NCBI GenBank assembly: GCA_965216845.1
Contig: OZ244200.1
Coordinates: 2,604,001 to 2,668,000, forward strand
Direction of reading: 5' to 3'
DNA length: 64,000 nt
From: Panacagrimonas sp965216845
GTDB taxonomy: Bacteria; Pseudomonadota; Gammaproteobacteria; Nevskiales; Nevskiaceae
This document shows, in pieces, positions 53,209 to 62,004 of the stretch. The position numbers and the translations under genes were made by a program. The notes beneath the pieces are model-generated. The model had not been told where the DNA came from. It saw only the letters and a list, made by a program, of their open reading frames with translations, and searched no databases. Within the stretch, counting starts at the first letter, position 1. The number at the start of each line of letters is the position of its first letter.

Positions 53209-55890
53209 ATGTCTGAGGTCAGCCAGCAAGTCGCGGATGATTCGGCGAGCCGTTTGGGCGCGAAAACCGTCTGGCTGCATGTGCGTGGCATCAGCGCCGC
53301 CATGCTGGTGACGGTGGTGCTGGCGCTGATCGGGCTGGAACTGGACTGGCGTCAGGCCGGCCTGCTGCTGCTGTTGACCCCGGTGGCCATCTCGGTATTC
53401 CTGGTTCCGGAACTGATACAGATGTGGCAGCGCTTTGCGCCCTTGCGTCACTGCATCGGGCTTCTGGACCGCGGTCAGACGCTCGAGCCGCAACAGGCGC
53501 GCGCGGCGATGGTGCGAACGCTGAACCTGCCCATCCACAACTTCGCACGCATCAGTTTCGTGCACGGGCCTTTGGGCGCCATCGCCGGCGTGGCCGCGAT
53601 CTGGGCGGCCAATCAATGGTTTGCGGCGGACATGCACGGCTGGCAAATGTTGCTGTTCGCCCTGATGATCTTGCTGTTCGCCGCGCCGGCTCACGCCATC
53701 GTGGAATTTTTCGGGCTTTCCAGCCGCCTGGAGCCGGTCGTCAAACGCCTGTGGCCGCACTGCCAGCACCGCCTGGATTGCGAGGACGAGTCGCTGATCA
53801 ACGTCACCCTGCAGGCCAAGCTGTTGTATCTGTGCATCTTCATCACCGCGCTGCCGCTGGTGTTCATCGCCGTCTCGGCCCTGCTCAAACTGGACGTGAT
53901 GCTGCAACAGCAGGGGGTGGAACAGACCCGCGTCATCATGCATCCGCTGGGTCTGTGGATCGGTCTGGTGACGCTGTTGAGTCTGGGCGGCGGCATCGCC
54001 ATGTCGGTGTTGACCGCCAAGGCCGTGACTCGCTCGGCGCAACGGCTGATTGAAGGCATGAACGATGTCGAACGCGGCCACCTGGCAGCGGTGGATCTGG
54101 AAATCTCCAGCACCGACGAATACGCCCAGCTCTATCGCGGCTTCAACATGATGGTGGACAGCCTGCGCGAAGAAGTGCGCATGCTGGAAATCACCCAGGA
54201 CCTGGCCACCGAACTGCATCTGGATGCGCTGATCGCGCGCATTCTGCGTGCCGCCGCAGACCTGCTGGACGCCGACCGCGCCACGCTGTTCGTGCACGAC
54301 CCCGAAACCGGCGAGCTGTGGTCACGCTACGCCGATGGCATGGAGACGCGCGAAATCCGTTTCAAAGAGGATTTCGGCATCGCCGGCGCGGTGTTTTCCA
54401 CCGGCAAGACCGAAAACATCTCCGACCCCTACGCCGACCCGCGTTTCAATCCGGACGTGGACAAGCGCACCGGCTATCGCACGCACTCCATCCTGTGCAT
54501 GCCGATTGTCAACAAGACCGGCACCCGCATCGGCGTCACCCAGGTGCTGAACAAGAACGGTGGCAAATTCCATCAGCGCGACGAACAACGCCTGCGCGCC
54601 TTCACCTCGCAGATCGCGGTGACGCTGGACAACGCCCGTCTGTTCGACGAAGTGCTGGCGATCAAGAACTACAACGAGAATATTCTTTCCAGCACCTCCA
54701 ACGGCGTCATCACGCTGGACAACCAGCAGCGCGTGGTGACCGCCAACGATGCCGCCCTGGCGATGCTGGGCATCCAGGCCGCGTCGGTAGTCGGCATCAG
54801 CGCCGAAGGTGTGTTCGGCAACGAAAATCATTGGGTGGTCGACTGCGTGGAAAAAGTCATGACCGACGCCGAGAGCCACAGCGTGGTGGACGCCGACCTG
54901 CAACGGCCGGATCAGTCCAGTGCCTCGGTCAACCTCACCGCCACACCCATGCACGATGCGCAGAATCAGACCATCGGCTCGGTGCTCACCTTCGAGGACT
55001 TCACGCGAGAGAAACGGGTCAAGGCCACCATGTCGCGCTACATGAGCAAGGAGGTGGCCGAACAGTTGCTGGAAGCCGGCGAATCGGTACTCGGCGGCCG
55101 CCTGCAAAAGGTATCCATCCTGTTTTCGGACCTGCGCGGCTTCACCAGCATTTCCGAATCGCTGGGCGCGCGCGAAACCGTGTCGGTGCTCAACGATTAC
55201 TTCGAGCACATGGTCGAGGTCATCTTTGAGCACCAGGGCATCCTCGACAAATACATCGGCGACGCCATCATGGCGCTGTTCGGCTCCCCCTTTGTCGGCG
55301 AACAGGACGCCGACAACGCCGTTGCCACCGCCACCGGCATGATCAAGGCGCTGGCGCTGCTCAACGCCGATCGCAAGGCGCAAGGCGCCGAACCCATGCA
55401 AATGGGCATTGGCATCGGCACCGGCGATGTGGTGGTGGGCAACATCGGCTCGCACCGACGCATGGAATACACGGTGATCGGTGACAGCGTGAATCTGGCG
55501 GCGCGGCTGGAAAGCGCCACCAAGCAATACGGCCTGCAGATTCTGATTTCCGAGGCCACGCTGGCGTCCATGACCGATCCGGTGCGAGTGCGGGAAATCG
55601 ACCGCATCCGCGTCAAGGGCAAGGATCAGGCGGTGGCGGTGTTCGAACCGCTGGACCACCACGACGACAACAGCTTCCCCCACATGGAGGAATGTCTGGT
55701 CTGGTATCAGGCCGGACTCGACGCCTGCCGACGGCGTGAATGGCCGCAGGCGGTCACCGCTTTTGAAGAGGTCTTGCAGCTCAATCCGGACGACCGGCCA
55801 TCCCAGATCCATCTGGAGCGCAGCGCCTATTACAGCGACCACCCGCCTGCGCCGCATTGGGATGGTGTGTGGACGCTGAAAGAAAAGTAA
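53209..55890 (+). CDS. Membrane class III nucleotide cyclase with HAMP, GAF and PAS domains
   Basis: An 893-residue sensor cyclase. Several membrane helices occur in residues 25-270, then a HAMP-like segment (AQRLIEGMNDVERGHLAAVD), a GAF domain (about 335-480, LATELHLDALIARILRAAAD), a PAS-like domain (about 490-600), and a class III catalytic domain (about 620-810). Both metal aspartates (ILFSDLRGFTSISE and KYIGDAIMALFG) and the Asn/Arg pair (VIGDSVNLAARLES) are present, and Lys/Thr at the purine positions favour ATP over GTP. A C-terminal helical repeat follows. cAMP signalling in response to a membrane or cytosolic cue is the likely role. Confidence 0.88.
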   Translation: MSEVSQQVADDSASRLGAKTVWLHVRGISAAMLVTVVLALIGLELDWRQAGLLLLLTPVAISVFLVPELIQMWQRFAPLRHCIGLLDRGQTLEPQQARAAMVRTLNLPIHNFARISFVHGPLGAIAGVAAIWAANQWFAADMHGWQMLLFALMILLFAAPAHAIVEFFGLSSRLEPVVKRLWPHCQHRLDCEDESLINVTLQAKLLYLCIFITALPLVFIAVSALLKLDVMLQQQGVEQTRVIMHPLGLWIGLVTLLSLGGGIAMSVLTAKAVTRSAQRLIEGMNDVERGHLAAVDLEISSTDEYAQLYRGFNMMVDSLREEVRMLEITQDLATELHLDALIARILRAAADLLDADRATLFVHDPETGELWSRYADGMETREIRFKEDFGIAGAVFSTGKTENISDPYADPRFNPDVDKRTGYRTHSILCMPIVNKTGTRIGVTQVLNKNGGKFHQRDEQRLRAFTSQIAVTLDNARLFDEVLAIKNYNENILSSTSNGVITLDNQQRVVTANDAALAMLGIQAASVVGISAEGVFGNENHWVVDCVEKVMTDAESHSVVDADLQRPDQSSASVNLTATPMHDAQNQTIGSVLTFEDFTREKRVKATMSRYMSKEVAEQLLEAGESVLGGRLQKVSILFSDLRGFTSISESLGARETVSVLNDYFEHMVEVIFEHQGILDKYIGDAIMALFGSPFVGEQDADNAVATATGMIKALALLNADRKAQGAEPMQMGIGIGTGDVVVGNIGSHRRMEYTVIGDSVNLAARLESATKQYGLQILISEATLASMTDPVRVREIDRIRVKGKDQAVAVFEPLDHHDDNSFPHMEECLVWYQAGLDACRRREWPQAVTAFEEVLQLNPDDRPSQIHLERSAYYSDHPPAPHWDGVWTLKEK

Positions 55891-55903
55891 CGCCGCCGCG
55901 CAT

Positions 55904-55909
55904 TACAAT
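55904..55909 (+). promoter_or_regulatory. -10 box directly upstream of ibaG
   Basis: TACAAT lies six bases before the ibaG ATG with no ribosome site, similar to the arrangement at 5784 and 51457. A leaderless transcript is possible. Confidence 0.4.
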
Positions 55910-55915
55910 GGGCGC

Positions 55916-56134
55916 ATGACCGCAGAAGAAATTCAATCACTGATCGAAGCCGGCCTGCCGGGCGCGAACGTCATCGTGCGCGGTGACGACGGTCAGCACT
56001 TCGAGGCGCAGGTCTCGTATTCAGGCTTCAGCGGCAAGTTGCCGCTGGCCCAACATCGCATGGTGTACGCCACCCTGGGCGAGCGCATGGGCCGTGAGAT
56101 CCACGCGCTGCAATTGACCACGCGCGCCGAATAA
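55916..56134 (+). CDS. ibaG: BolA-family iron-sulfur cluster protein IbaG
   Basis: A 72-residue BolA-fold protein (TAEEIQSLIEAGLPGANVIV, KLPLAQHRMVYATLGERMGR, EIHALQLTTRA). With monothiol glutaredoxins it binds Fe-S clusters. ibaG-murA is a conserved pair. The mla operon that usually precedes it is not here. Confidence 0.93.
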   Translation: MTAEEIQSLIEAGLPGANVIVRGDDGQHFEAQVSYSGFSGKLPLAQHRMVYATLGERMGREIHALQLTTRAE

Positions 56135-56203
56135 ACTCGCGTCCGTGGGCTCATGATCGTTTCGCAGCGCGCGTACGCAGCGTTGCGAAAGCATTGAAAT
56201 CAA

Positions 56204-57475
56204 ATGGATAAGTTCATCATTGAAGGCAACGGCCCATTGGCCGGTGAAATCACCGCGTCCGGCGCCAAGAATGCCGCCCTGCCCATCCTCTGCGCATCGC
56301 TGCTGAGCGATGAAGATCTGCAACTGAGCAATGTGCCGCAGTTGTGGGACATCCGCACCGCCACCCGGCTGTTGTCACAAATGGGCGTGGCCGTCGAAGA
56401 TGCCGGCAATGGCCAATGGACGCTCAACGCAAAGTCCATCTCCACCTGTGTTGCACCCTACGAGCTGGTGCGCACCATGCGCGCCTCCATTCTGGTACTG
56501 GGGCCATTGCTCGCCAAACGCGGCGAAGCGCAGGTTTCTCTGCCCGGCGGCTGCGCCATCGGCGCCAGGCCGGTCAATCTGCACCTGATGGGTCTGGAGG
56601 CGATGGGCGCACAAATCTCGCTGGAAGGCGGCTTCATCAATGCCCGAGCCAGCCGCCTGCACGGCGCGCGCATCGTGTTCGACACCGTCACCGTCACCGG
56701 CACCGAAAACCTGATGATGGCCGCCAGTCTGGCCGACGGCGAAACCGTGCTGGAAAACGCCGCGCGTGAACCCGAAGTCATCGATCTGGCCAACTGCCTG
56801 ATCGCCATGGGCGCAAACATCGAGGGTGCCGGCACCACCACCATCCGCATCGACGGCGTCAAAACGCTGGGTCACGCGCGCCATGCGGTGATTGCGGATC
56901 GGATCGAAACCGGAACCTACCTCACCGCCGCCGCCGCCACACGCGGAAACATCCGTATTCAAAATGCCGATCCAGGCATGCTGGACGCGGTGTTGGTGAA
57001 GCTGCAACAGGCCGGCGCCAAGATTTCCACCGGCACCGACTTCATCGCCCTGGACATGCAGGGCCGACGGCCCAAAGCGGTGAATATTCACACCATGCCG
57101 CATCCGGGATTTCCCACGGACATGCAGGCACAAATCATGGCCATGAATTGCCTGGCCGAGGGCGTGGGCACCATTCGCGAAACCATTTTTGAGAACCGCT
57201 TCATGCACGCACAGGAATTGTTGCGGCTGGGCGCGGACATTCGCGTGGAGGGCAACACCGCCGTCATCACCGGCAAAGAACGCCTCACCAGCGCCCCCAT
57301 CATGGCGACCGATTTGCGCGCCTCCGCCTCACTGGTGATCGCCGCGCTGGCGGCCGACGGCGAAACCTTCATCGACCGCATCTATCACATGGATCGCGGC
57401 TACGAGAATATTGAAGGCAAGCTGTCCACCTTGGGCGCGCGCATTCGCCGCGTGTCGCGTTTGATTCAGGACTAA
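56204..57475 (+). CDS. murA: UDP-N-acetylglucosamine 1-carboxyvinyltransferase
   Basis: A 423-residue enzyme for the first committed step of peptidoglycan synthesis. N-terminal EGNGPLAGEITASGAKNAAL, catalytic Cys117 in SLPGGCAIGARPVNLHL, and PHPGFPTDMQAQIMAMNCLA are typical. Cys at 117 predicts normal fosfomycin sensitivity of the enzyme. Confidence 0.97.
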   Translation: MDKFIIEGNGPLAGEITASGAKNAALPILCASLLSDEDLQLSNVPQLWDIRTATRLLSQMGVAVEDAGNGQWTLNAKSISTCVAPYELVRTMRASILVLGPLLAKRGEAQVSLPGGCAIGARPVNLHLMGLEAMGAQISLEGGFINARASRLHGARIVFDTVTVTGTENLMMAASLADGETVLENAAREPEVIDLANCLIAMGANIEGAGTTTIRIDGVKTLGHARHAVIADRIETGTYLTAAAATRGNIRIQNADPGMLDAVLVKLQQAGAKISTGTDFIALDMQGRRPKAVNIHTMPHPGFPTDMQAQIMAMNCLAEGVGTIRETIFENRFMHAQELLRLGADIRVEGNTAVITGKERLTSAPIMATDLRASASLVIAALAADGETFIDRIYHMDRGYENIEGKLSTLGARIRRVSRLIQD

Positions 57476-57523
57476 AGCGCAGACCATTACACTGAATGTC
57501 ACTACCGTTTCCGCAAGCTTGAA

Positions 57524-58189
57524 ATGAGCCGCATAACTCTGGCCCTGTCCAAGGGTCGCATTCTGGAAGACACGCTGCCCATGCTCACCAGCCTGGGCAT
57601 GGGTCCCGATGGCGACATCGACCGCCTGTTGCGCGTGCCTTCGGTGGACCCCAACCTGCAATTTCTGATCATCCGCCCGGCGGACGTGCCGCCCTATGTT
57701 GAATACGGCGCAGCGGATCTGGGCATTACCGGCAAGGACGTGTTGATGGAACACGGCGGCGAGGGTTTGTATGAGCCGCTGGATCTGGATATCGCCGGTT
57801 GCCGGCTGTCGGTGGCGGCGGTGAAAGGCTCGGCCTTTGACGGCCCGGTCGCCGACATCATCAGCGCACAGAAACGCCGCATCCGCGTCGCCACCAAATA
57901 CCCGGAAATCACCCGTCGTTTCTTCGCCGAACGCGGCGAGCAGGTGGAACTCATCAAGCTCTACGGCTCGATGGAATTGGCGCCATTGGTGGGCCTGGCC
58001 GACCTGATCGTGGATCTGGTGGATACCGGCCGCACGCTGGCCGCCAACGGCCTGGTGGAAACCGAAGTGATCTGCGACATCAGCTCGCGCATCGTGGTCA
58101 ACAAGGCGGCGATGAAAACCAGGAACGCCGCCATCCGCAAGCTGCTGGCTCAGATTGCTGAAGCAGCCAATCTGCGTGCGGCGGCCTGA
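57524..58189 (+). CDS. hisG: ATP phosphoribosyltransferase, short form
   Basis: A 221-residue HisG starting the histidine pathway. It has TLALSKGRILEDTLPMLTSL, EYGAADLGITGKDVLMEHGG and the PRPP loop ADLIVDLVDTGRTLAANGL. The length matches the short form, which lacks the C-terminal regulatory domain and needs HisZ; hisZ is not in the window. It is followed by hisD. Confidence 0.95.
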   Translation: MSRITLALSKGRILEDTLPMLTSLGMGPDGDIDRLLRVPSVDPNLQFLIIRPADVPPYVEYGAADLGITGKDVLMEHGGEGLYEPLDLDIAGCRLSVAAVKGSAFDGPVADIISAQKRRIRVATKYPEITRRFFAERGEQVELIKLYGSMELAPLVGLADLIVDLVDTGRTLAANGLVETEVICDISSRIVVNKAAMKTRNAAIRKLLAQIAEAANLRAAA

Positions 58190-58198
58190 GATAGTGGC

Positions 58199-59503
58199 GT
58201 GAAAATCAAACGTCTCAACAGCCAGGATTCCGGTTTTGACGCAGCGCTCGCAGCGCTGCTGGACCGTGCGCCGGAACAAGATCCGGGGCTGACGCAGTCG
58301 GTCACGGAGATCATCGCCCGGATTCGTGAACAGGGTGATGCTGCGCTGCTGGACTACACCGCGCGTTTTGATCGCAACCCGATCAGCGATGCGACGCAAC
58401 TGGAGATTTCAAAAGGTCAATTGCGTACGGCCTGGGATGGCTTGCCAACCGATCTGGCCAAGGCCCTTGAAGTCTCGGCACAACGCATCACCGATTACGC
58501 GCAGCGGCAAAAGCTGGCGGACTGGTCGTTTGCCGATGAGGCCGGCAATCAGTTGGGGCAACGCGTCACGCCGATGGATCGAGTAGGCCTCTACGTGCCG
58601 GGCGGCAAGGCCGCCTACCCCTCCTCGGTGCTGATGAACGCCATTCCCGCCACCGTGGCCGGTGTGCCGGACATCATCATGGTCACACCCACGCCGGGCG
58701 GTGAAATCAACGCCACGGTGCTGGCCGCCGCCCATCTGGCGGGCGTCAGCCGCGTGTTTTGCATCGGCGGGGCACAAGCCATTGCTGCGCTCGCCTACGG
58801 CACCCAAACGATTGCGGCGGTGGACAAGATCGTCGGTCCCGGCAACGCCTGGGTCGCCGCCGCCAAGCGGCAGGTGTTCGGACAGGTGGGCATCGACGCC
58901 ATCGCCGGACCTTCCGAAATCGTGGTGATTTGCGACGACCAGACCGATCCGCGCTGGATCGCCATGGACCTGTTCAGTCAGGCCGAGCACGATGAAGACG
59001 CCCAATCCATTCTGCTGTCAGCGGACGCGGCTTTTCTGGATGCGGTCGCCGAGGCGATGCAGACCCGGCTGGCCGAATTGCCACGCGCGAACATCGTCCG
59101 CGCGTCCATCGAAAATCGCGGCGCACTGATTCAGACCCGCGACATCGATCAGGCCATCGACATCAGCAACCGCATCGCGCCCGAGCATCTGGAACTGTCG
59201 GTCGAAGCGCCGCGCCAATACCTGCCCAGGATCCGCCACGCCGGCGCCATCTTTTTGGGTCGCCACACCCCCGAAGCCTTTGGCGACTACTGCGCCGGAC
59301 CCAACCACGTCCTGCCCACCTCACGCGCCGCGCGCTTCTCCAACCCCCTGGGCGTCTACGAATTCCAGAAACGCAGCAGCCTGATCGAATGCTCCGCAGA
59401 CGGTGCGCAAACCTTGGCCCCTATCGCCGGTCGCATCGCGGACGCCGAAGGGCTGCAAGCCCATGCCGCATCGGCGCGGGATCGGCTGAAGTCTGATTCC
59501 TGA
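58199..59503 (+). CDS. hisD: Histidinol dehydrogenase
   Basis: A 434-residue zinc enzyme making histidine from histidinol. Signatures: VGLYVPGGKAAYPSSVLMNA, CIGGAQAIAALAYGTQTI, IVGPGNAWVAAAKRQVFGQV, IAGPSEIVVICDD and FLGRHTPEAFGDYCAGPNHV. It starts at GTG 58199. hisC, the usual next gene, is replaced here by a toxin-antitoxin pair on the other strand. Confidence 0.96.
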   Translation: MKIKRLNSQDSGFDAALAALLDRAPEQDPGLTQSVTEIIARIREQGDAALLDYTARFDRNPISDATQLEISKGQLRTAWDGLPTDLAKALEVSAQRITDYAQRQKLADWSFADEAGNQLGQRVTPMDRVGLYVPGGKAAYPSSVLMNAIPATVAGVPDIIMVTPTPGGEINATVLAAAHLAGVSRVFCIGGAQAIAALAYGTQTIAAVDKIVGPGNAWVAAAKRQVFGQVGIDAIAGPSEIVVICDDQTDPRWIAMDLFSQAEHDEDAQSILLSADAAFLDAVAEAMQTRLAELPRANIVRASIENRGALIQTRDIDQAIDISNRIAPEHLELSVEAPRQYLPRIRHAGAIFLGRHTPEAFGDYCAGPNHVLPTSRAARFSNPLGVYEFQKRSSLIECSADGAQTLAPIAGRIADAEGLQAHAASARDRLKSDS

Positions 59504-59563
59504 ACGCCGACGCTGTTTGTCCTCGAACCTGCCTGGACGTCATTGCGAAGGACCGCGCCCCTA

Positions 59564-59947
59564 CTACCAGATACGCTGTATGCCGTAGCGGTCGAGCAAG
59601 CGGTCACCGCTCACCAGACGCAGGCCGGCATCCAGTGCCTGACAAACCAGCAAGCGGTCGAACGGATCCTTGTGATGGAACGGCAGGTCCTGAACCATGG
59701 CAACGTGCTGAAATTGAATCGGCAGTTCCGTAAATCGGTTCTGCGCCAATTGATCAGGAAAAAGGCTGCGTACTTTCGTTTGCAGCTTCAGCCTGCCCAA
59801 GCTGGCCTTGATCGCCATCTCCCAAGCGCTCACGGTGCTGACGTGGATCGCTTGCTCGTCCGCATCGGTGATGGCGTCGCGCGCGATCTCAGACAAGCGC
59901 GGATCATCAGTGATCCACCACAAGAAACTGTGCGTATCCAGCAGCAC
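59564..59947 (-). CDS. PIN-domain toxin of a VapBC-type pair
   Basis: A 127-residue PIN ribonuclease: Asp4 in MLLDTHSFLWW, Glu43 in SAWEMAIKASLGRL, Asp94/Asp97 in HHKDPFDRLLV and Asp115 in LVSGDRLLDRYG make the acidic site. It would cleave tRNA or another RNA when freed from the antitoxin. It follows the antitoxin gene by three bases. Catalytic residues are all present. Confidence 0.9.
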   Translation of the reverse strand: MLLDTHSFLWWITDDPRLSEIARDAITDADEQAIHVSTVSAWEMAIKASLGRLKLQTKVRSLFPDQLAQNRFTELPIQFQHVAMVQDLPFHHKDPFDRLLVCQALDAGLRLVSGDRLLDRYGIQRIW

Positions 59948-59950
59948 GGC

Positions 59951-60178
59951 TCAGATGTATTCCTCGAAGCCTTCAGGAATTTCATCAAAATCCGGCGCCA
60001 TATAAAGCACCTGATCCTTGGCGCTTCCTGGCTGGCGCGGGCGCTTCGATCCACCGATGGGCGTGATGGTGGCGACCGGCGTTTTGCCCTTGGTGATGAT
60101 CACCTCTTCGCCCAGCTGCGCTTTGCGAATCAGGGCCGGGAGCTGCGACTTGGCTTCTGTAATGTTGACCGTAGTCAT
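59951..60178 (-). CDS. Phd/YefM-type antitoxin
   Basis: A 75-residue antitoxin. The N-terminal DNA-binding part is MTTVNITEAKSQLPALIRKA, then GEEVIITKGKTPVATITPI; the acidic C-terminus (DFDEIPEGFEEYI) would bind and neutralise the PIN toxin. ATG at 60178 is the family start. It likely represses its own promoter through the palindromes upstream. Confidence 0.9.
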   Translation of the reverse strand: MTTVNITEAKSQLPALIRKAQLGEEVIITKGKTPVATITPIGGSKRPRQPGSAKDQVLYMAPDFDEIPEGFEEYI

Positions 60179-60191
60179 TGCTTTCAAATGG

Positions 60192-60234
60192 CTTGTATAT
60201 CTGGTCCAGATCGTATTCTGGACTAGATTAAATG
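60192..60234 (-). promoter_or_regulatory. Promoter and operator of the toxin-antitoxin pair
   Basis: On the minus strand TTGTCA, 17 bases, then TACGAT forms a sigma-70-like promoter. Overlapping it, TCTGGTCCAGA is a perfect 11-base palindrome and a second half-related site, TCTGGACTAGAT on the plus strand, lies 11 bases away. Phd/YefM antitoxins bind such short palindromes. Confidence 0.55.
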
Positions 60235-60326
60235 ACAAGATAATTGTCATGTTTCAGATCACCGTTGTACAAGAAGACGATCACCCGGCCTACTTTGCCG
60301 CCGTCGGCGGTTGCGACATGCATCCT

Positions 60327-60355
60327 GGATGGCGGGCACGGCCCGCCCTACATTG
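60327..60355. repeat. Dispersed palindromic intergenic repeat, copy 2 (half)
   Basis: Contains the perfect hairpin GGCGGGC-ACG-GCCCGCC followed by CTACATTG, matching the right half of the copies at 33574 and 62005. It ends a short frame starting at 60249 that I do not consider a gene. Confidence 0.6.
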
Positions 60356-60408
60356 AACTCACCTTTTTTGGGGCGACCGACCTTTTGCCTTGCCGTGGTT
60401 ACGGCGTC

Positions 60409-61884
60409 CTAGGGTTCCTCAATCTGTTCGCAGGAACTCAGGATGCGGGTGATGAGTCCAGGCGCAGCACCGACGCAGGTATCAAACCCCGGTCCGCCGA
60501 ACAGCAGGTCGCCGTCACGCCACCAGAAGAACGGCAGGAAGCTGGAGTTCTGATCCGGACCGCCGATCAGCAGATCGTCGCCGCGGCCACCCTTGATCAG
60601 ATCCCAGCCCTCGCCGCCGTCGGCGGTGTCATTGCCGGCGCCCAGGAAGATCTTGTCCGGGCCGTCGCCGCCGCAGACCAGATCGTCACCATCGCCAGCG
60701 AAGATGATGTCCTTGTGGCTGCCGCCGATGATCACATCGGCGCCGCGCGTACCCAGAATCCAGTTGATGCCGGAACTGGTCTGACACAGCTGATTCGGCA
60801 CGCCGTTGACGGTGCAGCCGTTGCTGGGTGTGGCGTCGGCGCAACTGCCGGGCTCGGGATCCGGGTCTGGATCCGGATCTGAGCTGCCGGGCACGACCGC
60901 GATACGCCCTACATCACCGTCTGACGCTGGTCCCTGGCTGAGGTCGCCGAAATCAGAGAGTAGAGTGCGCTGCCCGCTAACGGGGTCCACTCGAAGCAGC
61001 GCGGGGTCGTTTGAAACCGCAGCGCCCTCAATGATCTGAAGTTTAGCGGAGACCAGGATGTCTCCGGAGGCTTCCACCGCCACGCTACGGGGATCGAGGC
61101 CGAGTAGCCCCTGGTTGGGGTCCTTGAAATTGGAAATGATGGTGCGGTTGCCGGTGGCGGGGTCGATGCCGAACAACGCGCCCTCGGAAAAGGTGCCGGC
61201 GGCAGTGCTTCCGTTGGCATCGGTTACCAGAATCCGACCGGAAGCATCGATGGCAACGTCGTTCGGCTGCGAACCTGTTGGACCCTGGTCACCCAGCAGG
61301 TCGTTGCGGAAGTCGGAAACCAGGGAGCTGACGCCGGTGGCCGGATCCACTGCCAGCAGATAACCGGCGCTGCCGCTGCCGCCGCCTTGATCAATCACCA
61401 GAATGCGACCAGAGGCTTCCACAGCAATGCCTTCGGCGCTCAAGGGGAGCTGGCCGTCGGCGATGTCGGAGAAGTTGGCCAGGATGGCGCGATTGCCGGT
61501 GGCGGGATCGACGGTGAACACCGCCGGCCGGAACGCGGGCGGGCCGCGGGTGCCGGCGTCCGCATCGGTCACCAGAATACGGCCGGAGGCCTCAATGGCC
61601 ACCGCCTGCAGGAACTCATCCGCCGGCCCTTGGCTGGGGTCGCCGAAGTCGGACAATATCGTGCGGTTGCCGGTGTTGGGGTCGATGGCAAATAACCTGC
61701 CAGGGGTGGGGTTGCCACCGGTGAGACCAGGATCAACCGCCAGGATGGTGCCCGGCGCCAACTGCGCCTGGGCGGGACTCCATGCCAGCAACAGACACAG
61801 CGCCAGCGCGGCGCTGACGGATCTGGAAGCCCGGACGAACCACCGGACCTGTGAGCTGCGCGGCGAAACGGTCAAGTTCAGCAT
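60409..61884 (-). CDS. Secreted beta-propeller protein with C-terminal RTX-type repeats
   Basis: A 491-residue protein. The signal peptide ends AQA at about 40. Residues 45-345 hold five repeats built on DPxTGxRxxLSDF and VAIEASGRILVTD, an NHL-like propeller. A DPDPDPDPEP linker leads to a Cys-containing C-terminal domain with calcium-binding nonapeptides (FAGDGDDLVCGG, FLGAGNDTADGGEG, IKGGRGDDLLIGG). The combination suggests an extracellular, calcium-stabilised surface or secreted protein. ATG 61884 gives the proper signal peptide. The function is unknown. Confidence 0.75.
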   Translation of the reverse strand: MLNLTVSPRSSQVRWFVRASRSVSAALALCLLLAWSPAQAQLAPGTILAVDPGLTGGNPTPGRLFAIDPNTGNRTILSDFGDPSQGPADEFLQAVAIEASGRILVTDADAGTRGPPAFRPAVFTVDPATGNRAILANFSDIADGQLPLSAEGIAVEASGRILVIDQGGGSGSAGYLLAVDPATGVSSLVSDFRNDLLGDQGPTGSQPNDVAIDASGRILVTDANGSTAAGTFSEGALFGIDPATGNRTIISNFKDPNQGLLGLDPRSVAVEASGDILVSAKLQIIEGAAVSNDPALLRVDPVSGQRTLLSDFGDLSQGPASDGDVGRIAVVPGSSDPDPDPDPEPGSCADATPSNGCTVNGVPNQLCQTSSGINWILGTRGADVIIGGSHKDIIFAGDGDDLVCGGDGPDKIFLGAGNDTADGGEGWDLIKGGRGDDLLIGGPDQNSSFLPFFWWRDGDLLFGGPGFDTCVGAAPGLITRILSSCEQIEEP

Positions 61885-61975
61885 AAATCCCCCCGATAGA
61901 CACTGGTAGGCCCGCTCACGGAACATCCCTTTTCCGCGTTTTCGGGCGGATACTGCACCGTAACCCTACCCTTCG

Positions 61976-61993
61976 GGGGGGGGGGGGGGGGGG
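61976..61993. repeat. Tract of 18 consecutive G
   Basis: Eighteen G residues (C on the minus strand) about 91 bases upstream of the propeller/RTX gene start and 84 bases after the subtilase stop. Such tracts change length readily and may alter promoter spacing; the count may also be a sequencing artefact. Confidence 0.85.
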
Positions 61994-62004
61994 TGGCGCA
62001 AGCC

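Noticed and set aside
54322..55857. 511-codon minus-strand open frame opposite the cyclase gene
   Set aside because: The cyclase motifs are intact on the plus strand, and the antisense frame has no recognisable family or ribosome site.
60249..60356. Small plus-strand frame starting MFQITVVQEDDHPAYFA
   Set aside because: It runs into the dispersed repeat after about 25 codons, so at most it is a truncated antitoxin-like fragment. The evidence is too weak to call.
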